Assembly (NCBI GenBank): GCA_934148535.1
Contig: CAKPDF010000007.1
Coordinates: 4,088-68,087, forward strand
Direction of reading: 5' to 3'
Length of the DNA: 64,000 bases
DNA from: an uncultured Bacilli bacterium
GTDB lineage: Bacteria > Bacillota_I > Bacilli_A > RF39 > UBA660
Both the position numbers and the translations under genes were made by a program. Each line of letters begins with the position of its first letter. Positions within the stretch are counted from its first letter, which is position 1. The notes under the pieces were generated by a model. The model worked only from the letters and a program-made list of their open reading frames with translations, searched no databases and was not told the origin of the DNA. Of this stretch, positions 43,702 through 53,355 are shown piece by piece.

Positions 43702-46700
43702 ATGAAGAAATTTAAAGAGTTAGATACTAGAAGTGTAAATGAAGTAGATAATGATATTTTAAAATATTGGGATTCTATTGATATATTAAAAAGAAGTATT
43801 GAAACTAGAAATGAAAAAGATAATTTTGTATTTTATGATGGGCCAATATATGCTAATGCAATGCCTGGGTTACATCATTTATATGGAAAAAATATTAAAG
43901 ATGCTTTTTGTAAGTATTATACAATGAATGGTAAAAGAGTTCTTAGAAAAATAGGACTTGACACACATGGACTTCCAATTGAGGTTAATGTTGAGAAAAA
44001 ATTAGGCTTTCATTCTAAATTAGATATTGAAAACTTTGGTATTGATAAATTTAATTTAGAATGTAAAAAAGCTACTGATACTAATGTGAGTGATGTATGC
44101 AGACTTACACATATGATGGGGCAATTTATTGATACGAAAAATCCATATATTACGTGTAGTAATGATTATATTGAAAGTGAATGGTGGATATTAAAGAAAT
44201 TTGCAGATGCTGGATTGTTATATCATACTAATAAAGTTTTGCCTTATTGTACTAGATGTGGTACAGAGTTATCTGCTAATGAGGTTGCACAAGAGTATAA
44301 GGAAATTTCAGTTAATACTGTATATGTTAAGTTTAAATTAAAGAAAGAGGATACTTATGTATTAGTTTGGACTACTACTCCTTGGACTTTAATTGCAAAT
44401 GTTGCTCTTTGTGTAAATCCGGAAGAAGAATACATAAAGGTTAAATCTGATGGTGTTAATTATATAGTTGCTTCTATGCTTGCTGATAAAGTACTTACAT
44501 CAGAATATGAAATTATTGAAACATATAAAGGAAAAGATTTAGAATATTTAGAATATGAACAATTAATTCCTGAATTATCTGTAGATAAGAAAGCCTTCTA
44601 TATTACTTGTGATACTTATGTTACAATGACTGATGGTACAGGTATTGTTCATATAGCGCCTGCATTTGGTGTTGATGATAGTAATGTTGCTAAAAAATAT
44701 GATTTACCAGTACTTAATCCAGTTGGAACTGATGGTAAGTACAAAGAAGGACCATGGAAAGATAGAATAGTTTATGAGAGTGAACTAGAGATAGATATTA
44801 TTAAATATTTAGCGGGTAATAATTTATTATATAAAAAGGAAAAAATTAAGCATAACTATCCACATTGTTGGAGATGTAAGACACCGTTATTGTATTATGC
44901 TAAACCTGCTTGGTATATAAAGACTACTGCTTATAAAGATAAAATAATTGAAGCTAATAAGAAAGTTAATTGGTATCCGAATTTCGTTGGTGAAAAGAGA
45001 TTTGCTAATTGGCTTGAAAACTTAGTTGATTGGTGTATTTCTAGAAATAGATATTGGGGTGCTCCATTACCAGTTTGGACTTGTGAATGTGGTCATATTC
45101 ATACTGTTGGATCAATTGACGAATTAATAGAGTTATCAATTGAAAAATTAGATAGAGATGAAATTGATTTACATAGACCATATGTAGATAACATTCATAT
45201 TAAGTGTTCTAAGTGCGGTAAGCCTATGACTAGAGTTAAAGATGTTTTAGATGTATGGTTTGATTCTGGTAGCATGCCTTATGCTCAATATCATTATCCA
45301 TTTGAAAATAAAGAGTTATTTAAAAATCAATTTCCTGCTGATTTTATATCAGAAGGTATTGATCAAACTAGAGGATGGTTTTATGTATTGCTAGTTATTT
45401 CTACTTTTATTAGCGGACAATCAGCATTTAAAAATGTTTTAGTTAATGATTTATTGTTGGATGCTGAAGGTAAGAAAATGAGTAAAAGTAAGGGGAATGT
45501 TATTGAACCATTTTCTACTCTCGAAAAATATGGAGCAGACATTGTTAGATTTTATTTGCTATATGTATCTCCTGTTTGGACTCCGTTAAAGTTTGATATG
45601 AAAGGATTATCAGAAGTACATTCAAAATTCTTTAATCCTTTAAAGAATACTTATAATTTCTTTGTAATGTACGCTAATACTGATGGTGTTGATCCTAGAG
45701 AATATAGTGTAGATTTTAAAGATAGAGATGAAATAGATAGATGGTTATTATCAAAATATAATAGATTAATAAAAAATGTTGTTAATAGTTTTAATGAATA
45801 TGATTTAAATAAGGTTACTAAATATTTATCTGAGTTTGTCAGTGAAGATTTATCTAATTGGTATATTAGAAGGAATAGAAAAAGATTTTGGGGTAGCGCT
45901 TTAGATATTAGTAAGAAATCTGTTTATTTAACTACTTATGAGGTTTTAGTAGGACTTTCTAAATTACTTGCGCCTATTTCTCCATTTTTATCAGAAGAAA
46001 TTTATCGTAATTTAACTGGTTTAGAATCTGTTCATTTAGCAGATTATCCTGTATGTAACTCTGAATATATAGATGAAGAGTTAGAAAATAGGATGGATTT
46101 AGTAATAGATTTTATATCAATGGGAAGAAATTCTAGGGATGAGGCTAAAATTAAAGTAAGACAACCAATTCAAGATGTTATTATAGATTCAAAATATAAA
46201 AATATTATTGGGAATATGGAAGAATTAATAAAAGAAGAATTAAATGTTAAAGAAGTAAAATATATTGATGATATGAGTGAATATATGAATATTAGTTATC
46301 GCCCTAATTATAGGGAAGCAGGTAAATATTTTGGATCTGATATCAAAGCATTTGCAGATTATTTGAACAATATAACATCAGATGATATTAGTAAATTAAA
46401 TAATGGTAATTTAAAAATTAAATTAAATGAAAATGAATATGATGTTACTTTAAATTTAGTAGATGTTAGAATAAGTTCTAAAGATGGATATGATGTAGTT
46501 ACTTCTGATGATAAAGCTATAATATTAAATACCGATTTAACTTATGATTTAATATGTGAAGGACTTGCTAGAGAAACTGTATCAAAAATACAACAAATAA
46601 GAAAAAATAATGGTTATGATATAGTGGATAGAATTAATATTTATTATAGTTCTAATGATGAATATGCTAAAAATATATCTAATTATATTGATTTCATTAA

Positions 46701-46806
46701 AGATGAGACACTAGCTATTAATGTTAATAGGGAAGATAATATTGATACAGAGATTTCAATTAATGATTATGTTGTTGGTGTTAGGTTAGAAGTTGTTAAA
46801 AAGTAA
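43702..46806 (+). CDS. ileS: Isoleucyl-tRNA synthetase, type 2 (eukaryote-like), with GxHH signature
   Basis: IleRS charges tRNA-Ile. The 1034-residue chain matches the type 2 (eukaryote-like) group: FYDGPIYANAMPGLHH, the GLDTHGLPIE block, YIESEWWILKK, PYCTRCGTELS, and KMSKS at 592-596. In place of the usual HxGH signature it reads GLHH (residues 56-59), the GxHH variant reported in some type 2 IleRS and associated with mupirocin resistance. The CP1 editing domain shows VWTTTPWTLIAN, and CxxC pairs occur in the middle and C-terminal regions. The ATG at 43702 follows GGAGGAAG. Expression is controlled by the T-box. A terminator follows at 46797-46826. Confidence 0.95.
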   Translation: MKKFKELDTRSVNEVDNDILKYWDSIDILKRSIETRNEKDNFVFYDGPIYANAMPGLHHLYGKNIKDAFCKYYTMNGKRVLRKIGLDTHGLPIEVNVEKKLGFHSKLDIENFGIDKFNLECKKATDTNVSDVCRLTHMMGQFIDTKNPYITCSNDYIESEWWILKKFADAGLLYHTNKVLPYCTRCGTELSANEVAQEYKEISVNTVYVKFKLKKEDTYVLVWTTTPWTLIANVALCVNPEEEYIKVKSDGVNYIVASMLADKVLTSEYEIIETYKGKDLEYLEYEQLIPELSVDKKAFYITCDTYVTMTDGTGIVHIAPAFGVDDSNVAKKYDLPVLNPVGTDGKYKEGPWKDRIVYESELEIDIIKYLAGNNLLYKKEKIKHNYPHCWRCKTPLLYYAKPAWYIKTTAYKDKIIEANKKVNWYPNFVGEKRFANWLENLVDWCISRNRYWGAPLPVWTCECGHIHTVGSIDELIELSIEKLDRDEIDLHRPYVDNIHIKCSKCGKPMTRVKDVLDVWFDSGSMPYAQYHYPFENKELFKNQFPADFISEGIDQTRGWFYVLLVISTFISGQSAFKNVLVNDLLLDAEGKKMSKSKGNVIEPFSTLEKYGADIVRFYLLYVSPVWTPLKFDMKGLSEVHSKFFNPLKNTYNFFVMYANTDGVDPREYSVDFKDRDEIDRWLLSKYNRLIKNVVNSFNEYDLNKVTKYLSEFVSEDLSNWYIRRNRKRFWGSALDISKKSVYLTTYEVLVGLSKLLAPISPFLSEEIYRNLTGLESVHLADYPVCNSEYIDEELENRMDLVIDFISMGRNSRDEAKIKVRQPIQDVIIDSKYKNIIGNMEELIKEELNVKEVKYIDDMSEYMNISYRPNYREAGKYFGSDIKAFADYLNNITSDDISKLNNGNLKIKLNENEYDVTLNLVDVRISSKDGYDVVTSDDKAIILNTDLTYDLICEGLARETVSKIQQIRKNNGYDIVDRINIYYSSNDEYAKNISNYIDFIKDETLAINVNREDNIDTEISINDYVVGVRLEVVKK

Positions 46807-46826
46807 GACTAAGGTCTTTCTTTTTT
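46797..46826 (+). terminator. Terminator after ileS
   Basis: An approximately 12-bp stem with one mismatch (46798-46809 with 46814-46825) overlaps the ileS stop codon and ends in Ts. Confidence 0.7.
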
Positions 46827-46871
46827 GTTATTATTTTGCTATAATTATCTCGTAAGAAAGATAGGGATATT

Positions 46872-47285
46872 ATGAAAAAGTTAAATAATAAAGGATTTAC
46901 TTTAGTTGAACTTTTAGCAGTAGTTGTAATTTTAGTAATTATTATGTTAGTTGCAATACCAAACATATCTTCTTCAATAGAAAGAAGAAAGATAAAAAAT
47001 GAAACAAAGACGAAAGAGGTTATTATTGATGCTTCTGAATTATTTGTAACCAATAAAGAAGAATCTATTTCTTCAAACTTAAAACATTGCTATATTAAAA
47101 AATGCATTGTGCGTATGTCAGATTTAGTTAATAATGGATATTTAGATAAAAAAGAAGTAAAAGACTATATGGACTACTGTTCTATATATGATGCTAATAC
47201 TAAAATACTTGATGTTAATAAATTTAGTAAAGAAGTATGTAATGAAGCTTATATCAGTTGCTCAGACAGATGTTTACCACGATAA
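46872..47285 (+). CDS. Type IV pilin-like / pseudopilin protein, copy 1
   Basis: The 137-residue protein starts MKKLNNKGFTLVELL, a class III signal that a prepilin peptidase would cut between Gly8 and Phe9, followed by the hydrophobic stalk helix (9-32) with E at mature position 5. The remaining domain has six cysteines, likely forming disulfides. The next gene encodes a protein with almost the same first 36 residues, so this is a tandem duplicate. Such proteins form competence or type IV pili, but no assembly ATPase, platform protein or peptidase is in the window. TATAAT precedes the start by about 30 bases. Confidence 0.85.
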   Translation: MKKLNNKGFTLVELLAVVVILVIIMLVAIPNISSSIERRKIKNETKTKEVIIDASELFVTNKEESISSNLKHCYIKKCIVRMSDLVNNGYLDKKEVKDYMDYCSIYDANTKILDVNKFSKEVCNEAYISCSDRCLPR

Positions 47286-47300
47286 TTAGGAGGAATGATA

Positions 47301-47657
47301 ATGAAAAAATTAAATAATAAAGGATTTACTTTGGTTGAACTTTTAGCAGTTGTAGTAATATTGGTAATATTAATGGCTATTGCAATACCAAATATATCTT
47401 CTTCAATAGAAAGAAGTAATCACAAAAAGGATGTTGCAATGCAAAAAGTTATAGAAAGTGCTGGAGAACTTTATGTATCCAAACATAAAGGCAATATTTC
47501 TGGTAGTTGTAAAATTACAATTGATATGTTAATAGGAGAGAATTATTTAAATGCAGGTGACGTATCAGATTATGGTAGTAGTTGTTTAACTTATGAAAAT
47601 GGGAGTTTAAAATATTCTTCTGATTGTAGTGGCTTTTCTTATGGAACATGTTCTTAG
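47301..47657 (+). CDS. Type IV pilin-like / pseudopilin protein, copy 2
   Basis: The 118-residue protein repeats the class III signal and stalk helix of its neighbour nearly residue for residue up to SSSIER, then diverges into a shorter domain with four cysteines and a GSSCLTYENGSLKYSSDCSG segment. The ATG at 47301 follows AGGAGG (47289-47294); an ATG at 47295 is too close to that site. The gap to copy 1 is 15 bases. A terminator (47656-47684) closes this two-gene unit. Confidence 0.85.
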   Translation: MKKLNNKGFTLVELLAVVVILVILMAIAIPNISSSIERSNHKKDVAMQKVIESAGELYVSKHKGNISGSCKITIDMLIGENYLNAGDVSDYGSSCLTYENGSLKYSSDCSGFSYGTCS

Positions 47658-47684
47658 TAATTGACATATTACTTCTTTTTTTTT
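47656..47684 (+). terminator. Terminator after the pilin-like pair
   Basis: AGTAAT (47656-47661) pairs with ATTACT (47668-47673), followed by T-rich sequence. TATAAT at 47684-47689 then starts the thiI transcript. Confidence 0.55.
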
Positions 47685-47714
47685 ATAATAATTTAAGAAA
47701 TGAGTGATGTAAAA

Positions 47715-48896
47715 ATGAAAAAAATGATTTTGATTAAGTATGGAGAACTTACTACAAAAAAAGCTAATAGAAATTTATTTATTAATATTTTATATCAAAA
47801 CATTAGAGAAATGTTAAAAAATTATGATGTAAAAATTATTAAAAATAGAGTTAGAATGTTTATTGAGGTAAATGATGATAATTATTTTGATGATGTTTTA
47901 AATATATTGAAAAAAATATTTGGTATTCATAGTATAGTTGTATGCTATCAAGTAAATACTAATATTGATAATATTAAAAATAATGTATTAGAGATAGCAA
48001 AAGATCTTTCTTTCAATACTTTTAAAGTTGAAACTAAAAGAAGTGATAAGAATTTTCCTATTAAAAGTATGGAATTTAATAATATTATTGGAGGATTATT
48101 GTTAAAGAATATGGATGATATTAAAGTTGATGTTCATAATCCTGATTATACTTTAAAAATAGAAATTAGGAATGATTACACTTATATTTATTCTAAAGAA
48201 ATAGAAGGCGCTGGTGGATATCCAGTAGGTGTTGCAGGTAAAGGAATATTGATGTTATCTGGGGGAATAGATTCTCCTGTTGCTGGATATATGGCTATGA
48301 AAAGGGGAATAAAGATAGAGTGTTTATATTTTGAATCTCCACCACATACTTCAGAAATGGCTAAAAATAAAGTTAAAAAATTAGTTGAGAAGTTAAGCGA
48401 ATATCAACCGAATATTAAACTTCATATTATTAATTTTACCAATATTCAAGAAAATATATATAAAAATATTAATCCTGAGTATATGATAACTATTATGAGA
48501 AGAATGATGTATAGAATAAGTGAAAAAGTAATTGATAAAAGAGGTGGGTTAGTTCTTATAAATGGTGAAAGTGTTGGACAAGTAGCGAGTCAAACATTAA
48601 CTAGTATGAGAGTTATTAATAATGTTACTAATTATCCTGTTATTAGACCGGTTGCTTGTTTAGATAAGTTGGAGATTATTGAAATAAGTAAGCATATTGG
48701 TACATATGACATTTCTATATTACCATATGAAGATTGTTGTACTATCTTTTTGCCGAAACATCCTGTTATAAATCCAAGTTTAGAAAAAGCTTTATTATAC
48801 GAGAGTATGTTTGATTATAAAGCAATGATTGAAGAAGCAGTTGGCAGTATGGAAACAATAAATGTAAATTCTAATAATGATGAGTTTAATTTTTAA
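47715..48896 (+). CDS. thiI: tRNA 4-thiouridine synthase ThiI
   Basis: ThiI adenylates U8 of tRNA and inserts sulfur, and can also supply sulfur for thiazole synthesis. The 393-residue protein has an N-terminal ferredoxin-like/THUMP region (about 1-165), the PP-loop LSGGIDSPVAG, and PYEDCCTIFLPKHP near the end. There is no C-terminal rhodanese domain, as usual in Gram-positive bacteria, so a cysteine desulfurase must supply sulfur directly; the one at 6241-7374 is a candidate. The ATG at 47715 is chosen over 47700 because GAGTGAT lies between them. Confidence 0.93.
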   Translation: MKKMILIKYGELTTKKANRNLFINILYQNIREMLKNYDVKIIKNRVRMFIEVNDDNYFDDVLNILKKIFGIHSIVVCYQVNTNIDNIKNNVLEIAKDLSFNTFKVETKRSDKNFPIKSMEFNNIIGGLLLKNMDDIKVDVHNPDYTLKIEIRNDYTYIYSKEIEGAGGYPVGVAGKGILMLSGGIDSPVAGYMAMKRGIKIECLYFESPPHTSEMAKNKVKKLVEKLSEYQPNIKLHIINFTNIQENIYKNINPEYMITIMRRMMYRISEKVIDKRGGLVLINGESVGQVASQTLTSMRVINNVTNYPVIRPVACLDKLEIIEISKHIGTYDISILPYEDCCTIFLPKHPVINPSLEKALLYESMFDYKAMIEEAVGSMETINVNSNNDEFNF

Positions 48897-48969
48897 CAAA
48901 AATTACCATGTAAATTAATGTATTAAATTTACAAATATTCACAACCTATAAGTGTAGGAGGTGAATGTA

Positions 48970-49182
48970 ATGACTAGCCAAAATAATAATAAAATGGTAG
49001 TTCCTGGTGCAAAGCAAGCTATCGAAAGAATGAAATATGAAATAGCTAATGAATTTGGTGTTAATTTAGGACCAGATGCTACAGCTAGAGCTAACGGATC
49101 TGTTGGTGGTGAAATCACTAAGAGATTAGTTCAATTAGGACAAAATCAAATAAGTGGATCTAATTACAATTCAAATAAATAA
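48970..49182 (+). CDS. Alpha/beta-type small acid-soluble spore protein
   Basis: The 70-residue protein is a spore DNA-binding protein that protects DNA from UV and heat. It has the family core KQAIERMKYEIANEFGV, with the GPR protease site at E-IA in EIANEFG, and the second block GGEITKRLVQLGQ. The ATG at 48970 follows GTAGGAGGTGA. It is direct evidence for sporulation. Expression in the forespore under SigG is expected, but I did not identify a clear SigG promoter. Confidence 0.95.
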   Translation: MTSQNNNKMVVPGAKQAIERMKYEIANEFGVNLGPDATARANGSVGGEITKRLVQLGQNQISGSNYNSNK

Positions 49183-49242
49183 GTATTAAACAGCATATAT
49201 TAAATAAATGTTTTACTGTGTTATTAAAAATAGTTAAAAATT

Positions 49243-49283
49243 AATTGATACTTTGAATTTTATTCATTGTATCAATTTTTTTG
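49243..49283 (+). terminator. Terminator after the spore protein gene
   Basis: AATTGATAC (49243-49251) pairs with GTATCAATT (49269-49277), followed by seven Ts. Confidence 0.8.
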
Positions 49284-49395
49284 TTTTTACTATTATAATT
49301 TTTAATTATTTTAATTTTTAGTTTAAAATTAGATTTTTTTTGTTAAAAATAATCTTAATTATGTTATAATATAAAAGTTAAATGGGAGTGATTTT

Positions 49396-50457
49396 ATGAA
49401 AACAGATGATTTTGATTTTTATTTACCTGAAAACCTTATAGCGCAACATCCAATAGAAAAAAGAGACCATTCAAAATTAATGGTAGTAGATAAAAATACA
49501 GGAGAAATTAAACATGAGGTATTTTCTAATATCATTGATTATCTTCATAAAGGTGATGTTTTAGTATTAAACGATACAAAAGTAATACCAGCAAGATTAT
49601 ATGGAGTTAAAGAAGAAACTAAAGCAATGATAGAAGTTCTATTATTGAAAAATACTGATGGTGATACTTGGGAATGTTTAGTAAAACCAGCAAAAAGAGT
49701 AAAAATAGGAACAATAGTAGATTTTGGTGATGGAGTATTAAAAGCAAAATGTATTAAAGTAGGAGAAGAAGGAATAAGAGAATTTGAATTTATATATGAT
49801 GGAATATTTTATGAATTACTAGAAAAACTTGGTACAATGCCATTACCACCATATATAAAAGAAAAATTAGATGATCAAAGTAGATATCAAACAGTATATG
49901 CCAAGAACTTAGGTAGTGCTGCAGCTCCAACCGCAGGATTACATTTTACAAAAGAATTATTAAGCCAAATTGAAAAAAAAGGAATAACAATTTGTTACGT
50001 AACATTACATGTAGGATTAGGTACATTTAGACCTGTTAATGTTGAAGATGTAACAAAACATAAAATGCATGAAGAATTTTATAGAATGGATGATGAAACA
50101 GCAAAAATACTAAGTAAGGCTAAAGAAGCAGGATGTAGAATTATAGCAGTAGGAACCACTAGTACAAGAACATTAGAAACAATAATGACAAAATATGGAA
50201 AATTTACTAAATGTTCTGGATGGACAGACATATTTATTTATCCAGGTTATAAGTATAAAGCAATAGATTGTTTAATTACTAACTTTCATCTACCAAAATC
50301 AACATTAATAATGCTAGTAAGTGCATTTTCAAGCAAAGAGATAATCATGAATGCATACTCTAGTGCTGTAGAAAATAAATATAGATTTTTTTCATTCGGA
50401 GATGCTATGTTTTTAACAAATAATGAGAAAAAAGACGAAAAAATAGAAAAAAATTAA
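49396..50457 (+). CDS. queA: S-adenosylmethionine:tRNA ribosyltransferase-isomerase
   Basis: QueA moves the ribosyl part of SAM to preQ1 in tRNA, giving epoxyqueuosine. The 353-residue protein is full length, with FDFYLPENLIAQHP, RDHSKLMV, VLNDTKVIPARL, AAPTAGLHFT, HVGLGTFRPV and the late STLIMLVSAF. TATAAT and GGGAGTGAT precede the start. No preQ1 riboswitch is visible upstream. The other queuosine genes are not in the window. dnaG starts 68 bases later. Confidence 0.96.
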   Translation: MKTDDFDFYLPENLIAQHPIEKRDHSKLMVVDKNTGEIKHEVFSNIIDYLHKGDVLVLNDTKVIPARLYGVKEETKAMIEVLLLKNTDGDTWECLVKPAKRVKIGTIVDFGDGVLKAKCIKVGEEGIREFEFIYDGIFYELLEKLGTMPLPPYIKEKLDDQSRYQTVYAKNLGSAAAPTAGLHFTKELLSQIEKKGITICYVTLHVGLGTFRPVNVEDVTKHKMHEEFYRMDDETAKILSKAKEAGCRIIAVGTTSTRTLETIMTKYGKFTKCSGWTDIFIYPGYKYKAIDCLITNFHLPKSTLIMLVSAFSSKEIIMNAYSSAVENKYRFFSFGDAMFLTNNEKKDEKIEKN

Positions 50458-50525
50458 AAAATTTCACAAAAAAAAAGGATTTTAAGAATTTATGTAGAAT
50501 ATTAATATTAGAGGGGCGATTTAAA

Positions 50526-52271
50526 ATGCCATATATAAGTACTGAAACGATTAACGAAATAAGAAATAAGACAGATATAGTAGAAGTAATTTCAAGATAT
50601 GTACCCCTTACTAAAAGAGGTAACAACTACTTTGGAATTTGTCCTTTTCATGATGATCATAATCCAAGTATGAGTGTATCACCGGACAAGCAAATGTTTA
50701 AGTGCTTTGTATGTGAAAAAGGAGGCAATGTCTTTAATTTCGTATCGAGTTATGAACATATTTCTTTTAATGAGGCCGTAGCAATTTTAGGAAATAAATT
50801 AGGTTATAATATTAATACCAATTTTGCATTTGAGGCAAATAATAAAAATAAAGAAGAATACGAAATATATGAAATAGCAACAAAATTTTATCAAAACAAC
50901 TTATACAGTAGTTTAGGAAAAAACGCAATGGAATATCTGCAAAAAAGAAAGTTAACCAAAGAAACAATAAAAAAATTTGAAATAGGACTTTCAATTAGCA
51001 GGCAACCATTAACAAATTTTCTATTAAGAAAAAACTATAGTATCAATAAATTAGTAGACTTAGGCTTATCAAATACATTAGAAAATGATATTTTTGTTGA
51101 TAGAATTATGGTGCCATTACAAGATCAAAATGGAAAAGTAATAGGATTTTCTGGTAGAGTATATCAGACGACAGATGATAGAAAATATATAAATAGTAAA
51201 GAAAGTGAATTATTCAAAAAAAATCTATTACTATATAATTATCATAGGGCTCACGAAAAATTAAATAAAGAAGATTCAATAATTATCATGGAAGGATTTT
51301 TTGATGTAATAAGAGCAGATACAGTAGGAGTAACCAATTGTGTTGCAACAATGGGAACCGCACTTACCAAACAACATATAAGTATATTAAAGAAAATTAC
51401 TAATAATATAATTCTATGTTTTGATGGAGATGAAGCTGGAGAAAAAGCAACAATAAGAGCAATTCCAATATTAGAAGAATCTGGAATAGTTCCCAAAATA
51501 ATTAGACTAGAAGAAAAAGATCCTGATGAATATATCATTAAAAGAGGAGCCGAGGCTTTTAAGAATAAAGTAGAAAATCCAATAAGCGTACTAGAATTTA
51601 AAATGAAAATATTAAAGTCTAATAAAGATATGCAAAATATAGAAGATATAACAGCTTATTTGGAGGAAACATTAAAAGAAATTTCAAAAATAAATAACGA
51701 GATAGAAATAGAATTAAATCTAAAAAAATTGTCTCAAGAATATAATGTGGAATATCTTACTTTAAAAAATAAAGTTATTGCATTTAGAAAGAAATTAGTA
51801 CAAGTGCCTCAAAAAGCAAATCAAATTAAAGTAGTAAAAAAAGAATCAAAATATATTCAAGCGATAAACAACTTAATATTCTATATGTTAAAAGATTCAC
51901 AAGTAATAAAAGAAGCAGAAGAAAAAGTAGTATATATAGAAAATAAAGAAAAGAAATTACTATTCAATGAAATAATATACTATTATCACAAATATGAATC
52001 ATTTAATATAGCAGATTTTTTTACACACTTATCAAACAATGAGTTGTTATTAGGACAATGTGAGAAAATAACTTCAATGGATTTAAAAGAAAATTATAGT
52101 ATTGAAGAAATTGAAGATTATATAAAAGTGATAAACGAAGAAGTAAAGCAAACAAAAATAAAAAAATTAGAAAATGACTTAAAAAATGAAATAGATCCAT
52201 TAGTACAATTAAAAATATTAAATGAAATAGCAAATATAAAAGGAGTGAATAATTATGATAGATCAAATTAA
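50526..52271 (+). CDS. dnaG: DNA primase
   Basis: DnaG makes RNA primers for replication. The 581-residue protein has the N-terminal zinc site CPFH...CFVC (C39, H42, C60, C63), the primase catalytic core with a TOPRIM domain (IIIMEGFFDVIRAD, then LCFDGDEAGEKA), and a helical C-terminal part that would bind DnaB helicase. AGAGGGGCGA precedes the start. The end overlaps rpoD by 17 bases, preserving the classical dnaG-sigA macromolecular-synthesis operon. Confidence 0.96.
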   Translation: MPYISTETINEIRNKTDIVEVISRYVPLTKRGNNYFGICPFHDDHNPSMSVSPDKQMFKCFVCEKGGNVFNFVSSYEHISFNEAVAILGNKLGYNINTNFAFEANNKNKEEYEIYEIATKFYQNNLYSSLGKNAMEYLQKRKLTKETIKKFEIGLSISRQPLTNFLLRKNYSINKLVDLGLSNTLENDIFVDRIMVPLQDQNGKVIGFSGRVYQTTDDRKYINSKESELFKKNLLLYNYHRAHEKLNKEDSIIIMEGFFDVIRADTVGVTNCVATMGTALTKQHISILKKITNNIILCFDGDEAGEKATIRAIPILEESGIVPKIIRLEEKDPDEYIIKRGAEAFKNKVENPISVLEFKMKILKSNKDMQNIEDITAYLEETLKEISKINNEIEIELNLKKLSQEYNVEYLTLKNKVIAFRKKLVQVPQKANQIKVVKKESKYIQAINNLIFYMLKDSQVIKEAEEKVVYIENKEKKLLFNEIIYYYHKYESFNIADFFTHLSNNELLLGQCEKITSMDLKENYSIEEIEDYIKVINEEVKQTKIKKLENDLKNEIDPLVQLKILNEIANIKGVNNYDRSN

Positions 52272-53355
52272 AACTTTCGAAGAAAGAAAAGAACAAATAA
52301 TTGCCAAAGGAAAAGAGAAAGGCTTCATTACTTATGAAGAGCTTGCTAATGAATTGAAAGGACTGGATCTAGACAGTGACTCATTAGATGATCTTTATAA
52401 TTCATTAGTAGAAAACGGAATTGAAATAGTTACAGATGAATCACAAGTTGGTGAAGAGGTAGAAGAAGATGGCGGCGGAGATATAGAAGATATCTTAAAA
52501 GACAATACAATAGCAAAAGAACTAACAATAAATGATCCAGTAAGAATGTATTTAAAAGAAATAGGAAAAATAAGTCTATTATCATTAGAAGAAGAAACAA
52601 AATTATCAGAAAGAATTGCTGCTGGTGATGAAGAAGCAAAAAATATTTTAGCAGAATCCAATTTGCGTCTAGTAGTATCAATTGCTAAAAGATATGTAGG
52701 AAGAGGAATGCTATTTCTTGATTTAATTCAGGAAGGTAACATTGGTTTAATGAAAGCAGTAGAAAAATTTGATGCCAATAAAGGATATAAATTTTCTACA
52801 TATGCAACTTGGTGGATAAGACAAGCAATAACAAGAGCAATAGCAGATCAAGCAAGAACAATAAGAGTGCCAGTACATATGGTAGAAACTATCAACAAAT
52901 TATCAAGATATCAAAGACAATTAACACTAGAATTAAACAGAGAACCTACAGATGAAGAATTAGCAAAGAAAATGGGAATGCCACTTGATAAAGTAAGGGA
53001 AGTAATAAAAATTGCTCAAGATCCAGTTTCATTAGAAACACCAATAGGTGAAGAAGATGATTCACATTTAGGTGACTTTGTTAAAGATGAAAGAAGTATG
53101 TCACCAGAGGAATATACTATTCATGAAATGTTAAAAGATGAAATATCAGATGTATTATTAACTCTAACAGAAAGAGAAGAACAAGTACTTAGATTAAGAT
53201 TCGGATTAGATGATGGTTCTTGTAAAACTTTAGAAGAAGTAGGTCAAATGTTCGGAGTAACAAGAGAAAGAATAAGACAAATAGAAGCAAAAGCATTAAG
53301 AAAATTAAGACATCCATCTAGATCAAGAAAATTAAAGGATTTCTTAAATGATTAA
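52255..53355 (+). CDS. rpoD: Primary sigma factor SigA (RpoD)
   Basis: The housekeeping sigma factor has 366 residues: region 1.1 (about 1-75), region 1.2 with DPVRMYLKEIG, region 2 with DLIQEGNIGLMKAVEKFD and the promoter-melting FSTYATWWIRQAI, region 3, and region 4 with the HTH FGVTRERIRQIEAKALRKLR that reads -35 boxes. It explains the TTGACA/TATAAT promoters seen in the window. AAAGGAGTGA precedes the ATG. It overlaps dnaG upstream and trmK downstream (8 bases). Confidence 0.97.
   Translation: MIDQIKTFEERKEQIIAKGKEKGFITYEELANELKGLDLDSDSLDDLYNSLVENGIEIVTDESQVGEEVEEDGGGDIEDILKDNTIAKELTINDPVRMYLKEIGKISLLSLEEETKLSERIAAGDEEAKNILAESNLRLVVSIAKRYVGRGMLFLDLIQEGNIGLMKAVEKFDANKGYKFSTYATWWIRQAITRAIADQARTIRVPVHMVETINKLSRYQRQLTLELNREPTDEELAKKMGMPLDKVREVIKIAQDPVSLETPIGEEDDSHLGDFVKDERSMSPEEYTIHEMLKDEISDVLLTLTEREEQVLRLRFGLDDGSCKTLEEVGQMFGVTRERIRQIEAKALRKLRHPSRSRKLKDFLND

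Noticed and set aside
49284..49395. preQ1 riboswitch upstream of queA
   Set aside because: The leader is almost pure A/T with no C-rich loop or pseudoknot pattern.
48897..49395. dif site near the composition switch
   Set aside because: No sequence resembling the XerC/XerD half-sites with a central hexamer could be recognised by eye.
50812..50994. Minus-strand ORFs opposite dnaG, rpoD, htpG and mutS
   Set aside because: They are leucine- and phenylalanine-rich shadows of A-rich coding strands, without ribosome binding sites or recognisable domains.
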